Positions 1 to 9,960 of a stretch of DNA of 39,760 bases are shown here, piece after piece; within the stretch, counting starts at the first letter, position 1; each line of letters opens with the position of its first letter. The notes beneath the pieces were generated by a model that worked only from the letters and a program-made list of their open reading frames with translations, searched no databases and was not told the origin of the DNA. The stretch is taken from the NCBI GenBank assembly GCA_910592205.1, contig CAJVPJ010000150.1, positions 1 to 39,760 of the forward strand, read 5' to 3'. The translations under genes were made by a program, and so were the position numbers. This DNA is from Paraglomus occultum (taxonomy: Eukaryota > Glomeromycota > Glomeromycetes > Paraglomerales > Paraglomeraceae).

Positions 1-110
1 CGCTGCCGATACGCCGTTGGAAGACGCTAAATCTCAAGGAGGTTACACGATCGCTCTCCCACGTGTAACGTCACGACTTACATGTTGATACAAATAAAGT
101 CAATTTACTA
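1..110 (+). repeat. Edge fragment of a dispersed repeat
   Basis: The stretch containing GAAGACGCTAAATCTCAAG followed by a CACGTGTAACGTCACGAC-like segment is a diverged copy of the repeat seen more fully at about 9345-9430, 25560-25630 and, inverted, 17200-17260. It shows that the duplicated family extends to or beyond the left edge of the window. Confidence 0.6.
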
Positions 111-699
111 ATGTTAACACCGTGCATTTCTTGTATTTAGAGACTCAACCTCTTTTTGAAGACTTTTAATTCAGCGGGCTTGTTTACGGTATTCAAGCTC
201 TATCCAATAGTTACAATTAAATAAATTAAATATGATATGCTTCCTACTTCTTACATATACCCTGACAAAGTACGATTTAATACAACTTTATTTCCAAGCT
301 ATCCCGGCAAACTACCAAAATGTATCAGTGATTTTTTTCGATCACGTTAGTTACTATAAATTTTATACACTTTTGAAGCCAATTAATTGCATCTTTTGAA
401 GCATTTTTTTTAGTCCCGTTATTACTTTAAGGCTACAGTATAATAATTACAGATACAGACTGGGAAAAAGCGTTGAAACCCCTTTTTTATTTTCTCCAAA
501 GCGCTATCGTACAACCTGTCAGTTGCATAAATAGAATATCTTGGATTGGCGGGTTATGCAACGTGGCAAGTTTGCAAGAGTGCAACCATTAATTAAAGTA
601 TAAATAAATTGTCTTCTAACTTGATACACAAACAAACGCACTTCACGTGGACTGAGGCAACAGTAATAAGCCACACTACAACATAAAATGCTTATCTAC
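111..699. other. No gene seen
   Basis: AT-rich sequence with scattered short homopolymers. I see no coherent reading frame, RNA gene or match to the repeats found elsewhere in the window. Confidence 0.5.
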
Positions 700-1262
700 T
701 AATTTTTTTGGTTTTTTTTTCTAACCCAAGCTAACTAGATGTTCTTTGCATTTTTTCAATGCTTTTTCTTCTTTGCGAGCATTATACTGTACGCGAGGTC
801 GCATTGTCATCGGGGAACACAAGCAAGAATGGTTCTTGAAAATCAATCCCAATGGCGCGTAAGTAGTTAAGCCCGTTCCGACACATATTAGTGATAACTC
901 TGTCAATGTTATAAAAATTTTTCGTTTTTTTTTCTATCTCACGAACCGTTCTCGGACTTGGAATTTGAATAATTGGTGCCACAACTTGCGGGATGCATCA
1001 TATTTAACAATCATTCGTTTTCAAGACCTGCAATAAATCGCGATACGATTTATAACTCGTAAAAGTGTAAATGATTGAGTAATACGATTGACATTTCTAC
1101 CGGGACTTGATACAGTAATCCATTGATTTCAGCATAAAATTTTTCTCGGCGGTAGCAACGACTATATCAATGGGTTTATTTTTAACTGAAGGCCAAGTTT
1201 CCAACATATTGATGTCAGTAGTAAAACGTTCGCTTATTAGTACGCGTTCTTTTTTTAAGACG
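700..1262 (-). mobile_element. Decayed transposon protein fragment, copy 1
   Basis: Read on the minus strand, this holds broken pieces of one protein in several frames. From 1262 downward come a basic R-L-K-K-R-T-R stretch, an F-Y-A-E-I-N-G-L segment, and a segment reading VVAPIIQIPSPRT; the last leads into an open frame ending near 721 that needs one frame shift. The same pieces in the same order occur at 17515-18064, so this is a dispersed element. The motif order (N-terminal helix, 'NYAE-HGLP-PGR', 'LLP', then 'P-I-I-PRT') recalls uncharacterised transposon-encoded proteins common in animals and early fungi. I cannot name the superfamily, and no DDE residues are visible here. It is clearly dead: several stops and shifts. 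Confidence 0.5.
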
Positions 1263-1709
1263 ATGACTAGTACTTACGGATCACCATCCATGGTCTTGAA
1301 TTGGAACCATTAGAAAGATGTCCTGTCTAGGTTTAAATTTATTTTTATTTTATCATAACAACCTCTCTGTATATGAGCACTATTACTATACGAGTTCAGC
1401 TAAATCCAGATGAATGTCCACAAGTGTATTTACGTAAATATATATTTGAATGTGCACTAGAATTTTTCTCATGTCCCAGTGCTCCAGCACAAATGCTTCT
1501 CTACCCGGAAAATCAACATAATAACAGTCCTCAATCATGCAATACTTATCATTCAACAACTCTCGCTAAAGTCTCCTCAATTATTTATGGCACAACAATT
1601 TCTGTGATATGTGCAGTCAACCCAGATTATTGTCTATTAAATAATGATAAATAACGTTTCTAACGAATATGAATATGAATATGAATGAAATTGTTCGTAG
1701 TTTTTGACA
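1263..1709. other. No gene seen; 3' flank of AP-4 beta
   Basis: Contains a 93-codon plus-strand open frame at 1373-1654 that has no recognisable domain, no paralogue in the window and no splice context. I do not call it. The segment next to 1709 is the 3' flank of the AP-4 beta gene. Confidence 0.5.
1665..1686 (+). repeat. Hexanucleotide microsatellite (GAATAT)n
   Basis: Three full GAATAT units plus GAAT, just 3' of the AP-4 beta stop codon. Confidence 0.8.
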
Positions 1710-4700
1710 TTATACCAGCGATTGGAAAATGTTATTAATACACTTGATAAAAAATTCGACAACCTCTTTAGTGTCTTTTTCATTGGATTTCACGACTAGA
1801 TTGGCTTTAGATGCCTCAAGGTCGAGTTTAATTTCGCAGAGCATTAGAGTTGTAGTCAGCACCTAAAGAATTAAAGATAAAATTTTAGTCAGAATTTACA
1901 GGCAGGCGTCGTGTTTTAACGTCAACGCCTTACCTCGGTGGCATATACAAACAATCGAGGTACATTGTTTGAGACTCCAGAAGCTATGGTGAATATAAAA
2001 TGTTGTTCAAAAGTCTTTTCTAGTGTTTCCAAGTTTATCGATGATACTAGCGCTTTTGGAATTGGAAGGCTAAGTGAATGACTACAAATGTAAACGCAAA
2101 GATGTTAGTATAATCAATGAAGATACCATATTAAAAGGAAAAAAAAAAGTACCTCTCTTTGAACGTTGTCCATGACGCTTTAAATTCTTTTGCATTTATA
2201 AAAGTAGTTGCTGATAGTGCGTACTTGCTAGCAAAATCCACCCGAGACTGATGTGTATTCAGGGTTCGTCAATAAACAATAACATTAAAACAAATCGAAC
2301 AAAAAATTTTAAAACAACCTTATCCACATCAGACATGAAGTCAGCGGGAGGCACAAAAAAGATAAAGTCCTTGTTTTTTTGCGGAATTTGATCCTTATCA
2401 ATAAAGTAGGTTGATGTCTTGCCATACACTACGGAGAGCGTGCTAAACTCTGTAAAGAGGGCTTCCTAAATAATAAATTTCAATGTAAATTTACGATACC
2501 AACTGATTACCAAATAATAACTGTAAAACCCAGCAAATGCTAATATCGCCATTACTTTATTCTCATCAGACTCTTTTATTATTCCCGGAAGACGCTCTCC
2601 ATCATCATCCAATAGAATTTTTTTCACCTATGGGGAAAAAGTTATATATCAGTTACAAGTTTGCATACACTACAAAATTTATTCATACCACTTACCGTCT
2701 CTATATCACTTTCTAGCAAAGTATACAAAAACGTAGCCCTCTCCTGAACATTTATATACTCTTCATTTCTCATGGTCTCTTTGAACAGTCTTTCAAGCAT
2801 ACTTTGACACTCTGCGGGGCGTTCGAGAAACACGGCGACGGTAGCATCAAGTAATTGGATACGGAAAGACGGATTCGGATATTGATCCAACGTGTTAATC
2901 AAGGATTCCAATATGTATGGTGTTTCCGGGAGGGTTCTCGCATTCTTGGCAAGGAGATGAAGAAAAGCAGGACCCGCGGGACTTGAGAGTGAAATGGAAG
3001 GCCAGACTTGTGGAATCAAAAGAAGGAGCTTGGCAGTAATAGTACTGTTGCTTTGAAGAATCGCTAAGAGAGCGTTCAATGATAGACGTCAGCACGAGAA
3101 TAATATGTATCCTGTCCCAACAATCAACGCAATTCATTCCTTACTTGTTAATACAGTTACGGTGCCTGAAACAACTTCCTCTATTTCAGTTTCCATTATT
3201 TTAAGCAATAATTCTATTGCATAATCCATCACGTCATGTACTTTCACGGCAATGTTGGCAATCGTCTCAATCGACTTTAGCGTAATCTCTTCATCAGAAC
3301 CAGTAATATACCCACTATGATAGACTCCAATGATTGAATAATCATGATTGATTGATCGACGTTATCAAGAAAACAGGGCAAATTCGAAAAAAGTGTCAGC
3401 ACAGATCACAAACCTGATTTCATCGATGATTTCTTTTGCAGATGAGGTATCCGCAATAGTCTCTAAAAGCTTTAACTTTTTTAATGTCAAGTAAGGTGGA
3501 TCTTTGAGACTGTCAAGAAAAAGAGATGAATATGTCAGTAGTGTGGCATTGTGTAGACACTAGTCTTTTAAATCGCGGTCTTACCGACGGTAGAAATGTT
3601 TGCTGTACGCACTTAATATTTTCGGCGCACGTACAGTAAGCAGTTGCAGATGAGCGAGACACGCGTAAGCCAACTCGGGGCTTCCTGTTGAGAGAAATGA
3701 CACCAGCGGGTCTAACCATAACCCCAAGGAATGAGTAACCGAGTTTGCGAATAATCGCACCGACATGCCTCCACTACACTAGAGAAACACTACCTCTTAT
3801 TCTTTTATAAATATCTTCTTGTATCTCTGGCATATCTGCTGTCCAGTGTAGAAATAACTTTATGGTAGAAAGCTGAACTCCGCAGTTATGATGTTGCAAA
3901 CGGTCGTCTAGAATATTCTATTGTAAACTCGATTAAGGGGGGAGGGTTCCATGTACCGCTTTGCGATTAGTTACCTCTGAGAAATACTAACCAGGATCTC
4001 AAATAATTCGTCATCCGAATCTGGCTTATATCGTATAAGCACATCAAGTACCAAACACTGATGCCATTCACTAAAGTCAAGTAATCTATGAAGCAAGCTG
4101 TACGCTATACCCTTGTTGATAACCATTCCTCCTTGTGAGCTTAGAATCTCGTCTAATGCAGAGATACAATTGGCCACCACTTCGGTGTCGTCATCGCTTA
4201 ATAATTTATAGAGAGACTCTATGAGATCACCATCTACATAAGAGTTATATATAACAGCGAGGAGGCCGTACAGGTAAATTGCGTATAGTGAACAAATGGA
4301 TACCTCGCCAAATGATGGGGAAACTTTTTTGCATACCTGCGACATGCTCGGGAGCGATATGGTATAATTTCACACATGAAAGTACGGCTATCTTTCGCAC
4401 ATATGCACTTGGATCGGTTAGACCGTTAGTCAACGGTGGAACCATAAATTCCACATAGTTTGAGAGCCTAAACGGATCGAAATACACACCGGAACATAGT
4501 GTAAATACAATAATTACTGCGGATATTGAAAAAACAACAAACCAAACATGGGACCAAATAGCGCTACCTCATCGAACATATGGTCCGAAGCGCTAAACCA
4601 CGTACAACAGCATTATCATCTTTGAGATCTTTCTGAAAGGTATTAATTGCCAAAATGGCTAATTCTGCGTTCTGAGAGGCTTGAGTTGAAATGTACATGT

Positions 4701-5031
4701 ATACCAATTTCTTTTGAACAAGATCTTTGGTTGATGCGGCCTTTATCAAGTGATTAAATTCTCGTGAGCCCAGCTGAAAACACCAAGTTCATTTCGTTGG
4801 ATTTAATCGCAATCCTTTGCTTACCATCAACATATCACTAAACAGTGTTGACACGTCTAACCCAGAAGCCATGGCCTCGAGAACCTCTTTGACAATCGAC
4901 CGTTTAGCCGAAACGTAAAACCCTCGATAATTCATCGTAGCATGCTCACTAGTTTCTCTCAAAGCGAGAGCTAGTCGAGCCGCTTCTCGATTTGGTTGAT
5001 TCTCAAGGAATGATGTCCGTTCGGCTACCAT
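1710..5031 (-). CDS. AP4B1: AP-4 adaptor complex beta subunit
   Basis: Large subunit of the AP-4 coat adaptor, which sorts cargo at the trans-Golgi network. I join 14 coding exons (all minus): 5031-4825, 4740-4568, 4467-4337, 4233-3992, 3917-3794, 3711-3585, 3509-3414, 3314-3145, 3063-2696, 2627-2556, 2465-2319, 2247-2153, 2081-1934, 1862-1710. Introns are 68-103 bases, all GT-AG. The sum is 2253 bases, 750 residues; human AP4B1 has 739. The N-terminal adaptin solenoid shows beta-type blocks LVQKKLVYMY, VVRGLALRTICSMR, DPSAYVRKIAVLSCVKLYHI and GGMVINKGIAYSLLHRL; the last, with RPAECQSMLERL, matches AP-4 beta better than AP-1/2 beta. A short hinge follows, then FTEFSTLSVVYGK and a C-terminal appendage region ending NNIFQSLV. 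I chose the start at 5031 because a TTTTTTCAG acceptor lies just upstream, suggesting a 5' leader intron. Exon 2 has an alternative in-frame acceptor adding 11 residues. Confidence 0.93.
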
Positions 5032-5235
5032 AGCTATGGTGAGTGCTGAAAAAAGCAGATCAAATAGCAAAGGGCTTGATGAACACTTTTCTCGACGTGT
5101 ATTTGTGCATCGTAACACATGGTAACACAGTCCATTAAGTTTATTTATTCATTATCTACAGCTACCTTTGTAGCAAAATTAACATTAAATCGTCTAAGCG
5201 TCTATTGAAATGGGTCCCCGAAATCATATTAAGGC

Positions 5236-6219
5236 TCATGAGTTTTCTCCCCTACTGCTGCTGCTACCACCACCACCACCACCATCATCATCACCACTAG
5301 ACTTGCTACTTTTCCCTGGATTATTTACAAATTGAATGTTGTATGATCCGGTTTCCTCATTCTGAACAAACTGGAAATTGTCAGTCGATAGACCGAAATT
5401 TCCAAGGATCGTATTACCAAGATCCTTGAGTTTTCCCATCATTTCGGCCGTTTCCTTCTCTTTTGCTTTGGCTACTCGATATTCCAGCGATCTAATCGAA
5501 TTAAACACGGTTCTCTGTAATTGTGGTGTGAGGTTGTTCTGATGTTCTTGGTCGGACTCGAGCATCTTGTAGTCTTTGAATTGCAAAATTGGAAAAGGAA
5601 AAAGGGGGGGGGAGGGTTTTCCAAACGCTTTAATCGCATATCAGGAAATCCACGCTGCCCAATTTTAGTCACAACATACCTTCTAATGCACTCGACAATG
5701 GACTGAACCCACCAATCTTTTCGTTTGCTTGAGCACGTCGAAGTAATGCTTTCGTATACGTCGGACAATCTGCCAAAGCTTTTTTTTTCAGACGACAAGC
5801 ACGCAAAGCATTTAGAAACGTTTGTACGAGTCATTTGCATTTCCAAAGAGTTTATGCTGCCGTCCTTTACCTACCTTTGGTACAAGCATCAATGACATCC
5901 TTGTATTTGCCCTATTGATAGAGTAATTAGCATAAAGGTCTTGTCAATGACATCACAAAGTTCATGTATTTACCAATTGCATATAACATGCTCCGAGATT
6001 ATTCCAATACGTGGCCCTTTCTTTTGCCTTTTCAAAGGGACAGACGTCTAATGCCCTTTGATACATGTTTATAGCTTGTTCATATTCTGATCGCCCAAAA
6101 AAGTCATTGCCTTGTGTCTTGTATTCATTTGCTTCCGAACATAATTCCTCAATTTCTTCAGGAGTGAGCGAGGGTGTTTCACTCTCTGGCTGTTTATCTT
6201 TACTTTCTTCCGAGGACAT
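5236..6219 (-). CDS. TTC1: TTC1-like TPR co-chaperone
   Basis: Orthologue of tetratricopeptide repeat protein 1, a cytosolic TPR protein known in animals to bind Hsp70/Hsp90-type chaperones. Four minus-strand exons: 6219-5974, 5911-5875, 5778-5680, 5573-5236; introns of 62, 96 and 106 bases; 720 bases, 239 residues (human about 292, with a longer acidic N-terminus). Residues 1-30 are acidic and disordered. The first TPR begins near residue 33 (EYKTQGNDFF), a second at about 68 (ATYWNNLGACY) and a third around CPTYTKALLRRAQANEKIGG. The C-terminal family signature MGKLKDLGNTILGNFGLSTD and GSYNIQFVNNP is near-perfect, followed by a Gly/Ser-rich tail. An in-frame ATG at 6303 could add 28 residues; I prefer 6219 because the extra residues look non-conserved. 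The stop lies 205 bases from the AP-4 beta start on the same strand. Intron 3 has a C9 run on the coding strand. Confidence 0.92.
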
Positions 6220-6404
6220 TCTATGAATAGCGACAAGTTCCAATAGTGGTACAAAACAGTATGAAACGTCACGAAGAATAGTCTGTGCATCAGAACTTTC
6301 CATATTACGTCATATTTATTCTTTTACAACCATACTAATAATACTAATACTAATGCATGATCTTATCTAATCTATCACCATATGATTGTCTTAATTGGGT
6401 ATCT

Positions 6405-7000
6405 TTATTTTTTGTCACGCGTACGAGTCTCACACAGCAAGCGTTCTACCGACATTTGAGTTCTAGTATGCTCTTCTTCTGCCTGCAGCTCCTCCCGGCT
6501 GGCTATGTTTGCAGTTCGATCTGGGAAGCTTGTCGAAACTCTAGTTTGCCTGGGACGGTGGACATGATGCATCCGCCTAACCGCATCATTGCCATTGACT
6601 AGACAGAAAGGTACTACTCTGAATAACGGTTAAAAAAAGAGAACTGTAGCGATACGTAAATCATACCTTCACGCCGTAATACATTCCGCCACCTGTATCG
6701 TAGTAAACTTGTCATGTTAATATATAGGCTGCAACGGATGTCGTGTAAAAACACATCAACACGATCACCTTTTAGAACACTGCTGGGCTGACTTGGTGCC
6801 CAAGATGCGGGAGATCATTACCCATTGGAGACCTCGCCTGTTGTAGAGATCAATTAAGACAGAGTCTTCCTACATGCCGATAATAATGGTAAGGGATAGA
6901 ATAGTAGTAGTAGCATTTACTGTATTAGTGCATAGTGTATCTAGGCAAAACGTCGCCAATTTTATAACGTGCATCATACCTGAGAGCACCATTTCCCCAT
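6405..7000 (-). CDS. Mini R2R3-MYB protein, type 1 (diverged copy A)
   Basis: Two-repeat MYB-like protein of 113 residues, probably nuclear and DNA-binding if functional. Exons (minus): 7000-6980, 6869-6769, 6692-6667, 6598-6405; the sum of 342 bases is an exact codon number with no stop. Repeat 1 is good: W4, W23 and W42 spaced 19 and 19, with GTKSAQQCSKRW. Repeat 2 is damaged: a clean in-frame loss of seven codons removes the block that reads RPFTTF in relatives, and the central tryptophan is Q (RPRQTRV). The end keeps SREELQAEEEHTRTQMS and then an extended tail. The 3' end sits under 200 bases from the TTC1 start. It is either a decaying gene that has not yet acquired stops or a one-repeat protein. 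This locus is the likely source of the TTC1-MYB duplications. Confidence 0.62.
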
Positions 7001-7067
7001 GCTCGTGAAAATAGGCGTGCTTTGAAAGCAAGTCCTTGATAGTGAACGGCAAGGCTATGCAAGCCTC

Positions 7068-7075
7068 ATTATATA
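7068..7075 (-). promoter_or_regulatory. TATA box of MYB copy A
   Basis: TATATAAT on the minus strand, about 75 bases 5' of the MYB start codon. An equivalent box occurs before the other MYB copies. Confidence 0.6.
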
Positions 7076-7089
7076 GAGCAAAATGCCAA

Positions 7090-7570
7090 GATTCGAATGC
7101 ATCAAACATATTAACCGTTCATGAGTTAGCAATGGCGTAGTTTGGTTGTTTCAAACACTGGCGATGTATATTACACAAGCAAGAACATTCTGTTTTACCG
7201 GGTAGGCCACGTGTAATCAAAATGATGTTATATCATCTAACACGATAGCTAATTATCCTATTAAATTGTGCCAGTCATATTAAAACAGTGCAACAAAGAA
7301 TAAGATACAAAGCACGTGAACCTGCACCCATTCCATTTTTGAACGTGACATACATGAAACTGATCATTATAATTCTGCAGACTTTTCTAGCCAGCTTGTG
7401 GTTTAATTGCCGATAAGACGAGATTATAAAGAAGTAAGGACTAAAATCTCGTCTTTCGGGAAGGGTGATCAATATAATAAGAACGAAATAATCATTGATA
7501 GAGTGCTCTTTAATACTGTCGATAGGCTTATAATCAATTATATTCGTTTGACTTGTTCCGTTATTAGGCA
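7090..7570 (+). pseudogene. Relic of the divergent ORF that accompanies type-1 MYB genes
   Basis: From ATGCCAAGATTCGAATG the plus strand follows the sequence of the ORFs at 15080-15466 (minus) and 27520-27816 (plus): TTCATGAGTTAGCAATGGCG, then TATATTACACAAGCAAGAAC. Deletions, insertions and a rearranged middle destroy the frame. The later part still matches the spacer next to those ORFs. Confidence 0.55.
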
Positions 7571-8105
7571 TTGAGAACGTTCAGTGAGATGTAGGGCTGT
7601 TTCTATCGCGTAACTGCAATAAACGAATGTAGCGCGAACAAAAAGTAATGTTGGTTTGATCTCTATTACACAAAAAACTTTGGTCCATTCTCGAGATTCG
7701 AACCTATTTTAATAGTTTAACTGCCACAAAACAGGTCAATACTTATGATCGAGAGTCGTTAGAAGGTTAATGAGGAAAGAATTAGCATGACAAAGCAGAA
7801 TTAGCTGAACGTATTTTTCGGTAAGACTTTCTTATTCCATAGTTCGTATTACAAATACAATCAGCTCCGCAAAAAGTTTGACATATAACACAATACCAAA
7901 ATAGGTAACGGCTAAAATGAGCGAGAGCCTTCTTCTAACAGAGGATAATTTCCAGTAAACCCGATACTCGGAAACCGATAATTCGCAAAATCGAGATTTT
8001 TTTCAAAACCGAAACACTTATAATGAAATATACTCGTAAAACCAATAACACATGTGATATAGATCTCGCAAACCGATAAACTCGATAAACCGGTGGGGGG
8101 TTTTT
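7571..8105. repeat. Duplicated spacer
   Basis: No gene. The segment at about 7640-7800 (CTCTATTACACAAAAAACTT, GTTAGAAGGTTAATGAGGA) matches 32440-32570 and, inverted, 14680-14800, so it is part of the duplicated unit. Here the type-2 MYB gene that should follow is missing. The stretch around 7950-8090 is rich in short AAACCGATA/AAACTCGATA-like runs. Confidence 0.5.
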
Positions 8106-8400
8106 TTTAGTGGTAGTGTAATCTCATGCAGTTGCAGCAGTATGGAGGGACGACTACTGCATCTACGACTTCATGGTCTCCTAATAACCACGGTTTGCCC
8201 GTCTTTCTCCGATTCGAACCAGGATTTGACAAATGAGTGGAGTGATAATTTTTAATTCGTAATAGTAAGTGCAGTATAGTGGAGCTGAATTTTGAAAAGA
8301 CAATCAAATTTAGTTTAATGATGTTGGTTGTTGCTATTCGTTTGTCAAGAACTACATTTGTGGCGGGACCCCTGCATTGGATTGCCATGTGTTTTAACCA
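8106..8400 (-). repeat. Dispersed repeat B, copy 1
   Basis: Matches 22320-22660 and, more weakly, 29560-29800: CATCTACGACTTCA-GGTCTC-TAATAACCA, then GGATTTGACAA-TGAGTGGAGTGA and GTGGTTGTTGC-ATTCGTTT. The minus strand is open for 93 codons here but not in the other copies, so I treat it as non-coding. Confidence 0.6.
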
Positions 8401-8529
8401 TAATCATAATCATGTGACTAAAGAAGTTTTGTAAGCAGATATCTTTCTTGTCGTACCATTGAAATCAAGGATATGTATAAAAAGTTTTTATTATTGTGAT
8501 ATGCAATCTCATTCAAATGTCAAACTCCT

Positions 8530-8760
8530 CAGTTTATTTGCGTAAACAAATGTCAGATATATTTGAACATACCATCGCTAGAGTTGTTAATAAAGTAATG
8601 TGCTTCGGGAGCTGCTCCAGGCCTAAACTGCGTTCGATATTGTCGTTAATTCGCAGTTAACTATCTTGAAATAGTTCTATAGCTATCACCACGTTTATGA
8701 CACTTTGACACCATGTTAACCCAACCTACATGGGAGTAACTTGTGTGATGATATTAATAT
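8530..8760 (+). repeat. Dispersed repeat C, copy 1
   Basis: Conserved block containing TGTCGTTAATTCGCAGTTAA, then CTATAGCTATCACCACGTTT and a GGGAGTA-CTTGTGTG tail. Copies lie at 10490-10640 and 23025-23270, in the same orientation. The core GTTAA-TTCGCAG-TTAAC is a short palindrome. Confidence 0.65.
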
Positions 8761-8869
8761 GAATAATTAAATAATTAAGTTAATGTTACCTCAAATGCAT
8801 TGGCGTATTATATATTACGCCATAACTATAAAGCACAAAAAACGCTACTACAAACTAAGAAGTAACAGC

Positions 8870-9170
8870 TGTCAATTCACTCTTTAGCCAAAGGAGGATA
8901 TGAGTTTCAAGCTTTTCATAACAACTGTTATTAACGTCTCACGGATAAGGAGTTCACTCTGCATAAAATCTTTTTTCAGCGTTTTTAATTAGAAATTGAT
9001 TTATTTTGTCACCTTTATCAAATTAAACAAAATATCATCAATAGCGTATTACAATAACTTTATTACGGATCAAAATTTCGGCGCAGGGGGGTTGGAGTTA
9101 AACTTATCATTCAACATTCACAACACTACTTAGGGTACAACATTTATAAACACATGTTTTATTTAACTTG
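8870..9170 (+). repeat. Dispersed repeat D, copy 1
   Basis: Includes ATTAGAAATTGATTTATTTT, AGCGTATTACAATAA and a G-rich GGCGCAGGGGGGTTGGAGTT followed by CTTAGGGTACAACATTTAT. The fuller copy is at 23460-23960; the last part recurs inverted at 12430-12540 and shortened at 30470-30540. Confidence 0.65.
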
Positions 9171-9299
9171 TTGTCATAGTCGTAACATATATTTGATATT
9201 GTATAGCAGAAACTTAATTCAGATAAACTTTTATCCCAGTGAATTATAATTGTCGAATAATTCAAAGGTTAAATAGTAATCTACGGGAAGCGTATACAA

Positions 9300-9960
9300 T
9301 ACATAGACATCGTGAGTAAAGTAAGCCCTGTTAAAGATCACTAATTGTTAAATAGATTTACGGAAGGCGCTAAATCTCAAGTGTTATGCAAACACTCTTT
9401 TACGTGTAGCATTACGGCAAAATTCATAATTGGACGGAAGTTATGTATGGTAAAGGCCATCCATCTAAAAATAAATATTTCCGAATTTTGTTCTGCAGAT
9501 TCTAATAAATTACCCAAAACCATCCTCTATTTAGATTTGCGTTTTTGGAACCCGCTCGCGTTTTTGCATCCTCGGCGTGTTTCTATTGCATTATATTCGG
9601 TCAAACCACTTGCTCCGAATTTCCGTGGGTATGTCGCATGTGTTTCTTGTACGTTACATGACACTTATCCAATAAAATGCTTTGAAATAATAGTAATGAA
9701 GAAAACTGCATTTGATTGACCTAAATCAGATTCGATTTCTCCTGATACAGGTTCATGCTTTTTATTTGATATTTGAATTTTATTTCAAAAACTATTTCAA
9801 CACCTATGTCAATGTTGTATGTCAAATCGGAAAAGTACAGTGCATTAGTAACACTATATAACATATTTTGACATAAGCGATACTAACTCCGTTGCCACAC
9901 AACTTAGTAATATTCGCTCTATTAACTGCTTAATATTTAGTTTAATGGAAATACTTCAGT
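9300..9960 (+). repeat. Dispersed repeat E, copy 1
   Basis: Begins near AAGTAAGCCCTGTTAAAGAT and ATTTACGGAAGGCGCTAAAT. Copies lie at 25505-26200 (direct) and 16680-17300 (inverted). The plus strand is open for 124 codons at 9345-9719, but both other copies carry several frame-breaking differences, so I do not call a gene. A poorly conserved gene remnant cannot be excluded. Confidence 0.65.

Noticed and set aside
1373-1654. 93-codon plus-strand open frame
   Set aside because: No recognisable motif, no relative in the window and no splice or promoter context; length is within chance for AT-rich DNA of this size.
2466-2555. Hydrophobic continuation of an AP-4 beta exon (reading MAILAFAGFYSYYL)
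   Set aside because: It is intronic: a GTAATG donor precedes it, a TTTAG acceptor follows after 90 bases, and removal restores the family alignment and an integral codon sum.
5472-5846. Long open frames on both strands over TTC1 exons 3-4 (5472-5846 minus, 5521-5706 plus)
   Set aside because: Out-of-frame or antisense shadows of TTC1 exons and intron 3; the plus-strand frame runs through the G9 tract.
7670-7730. GGTTCGAATCTCGAG on the minus strand as a tRNA T-arm
   Set aside because: The T-stem does not pair and duplicated copies at 14800 and 32480 do not conserve it.
8107-8388. 93-codon minus-strand open frame in repeat B
   Set aside because: Not open in the copies at 22320 or 29560; no domain.
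9345-9719. 124-codon plus-strand open frame in repeat E
   Set aside because: The two other copies (25560 direct, 17250 inverted) break the frame with many indels and no conserved peptide is evident.
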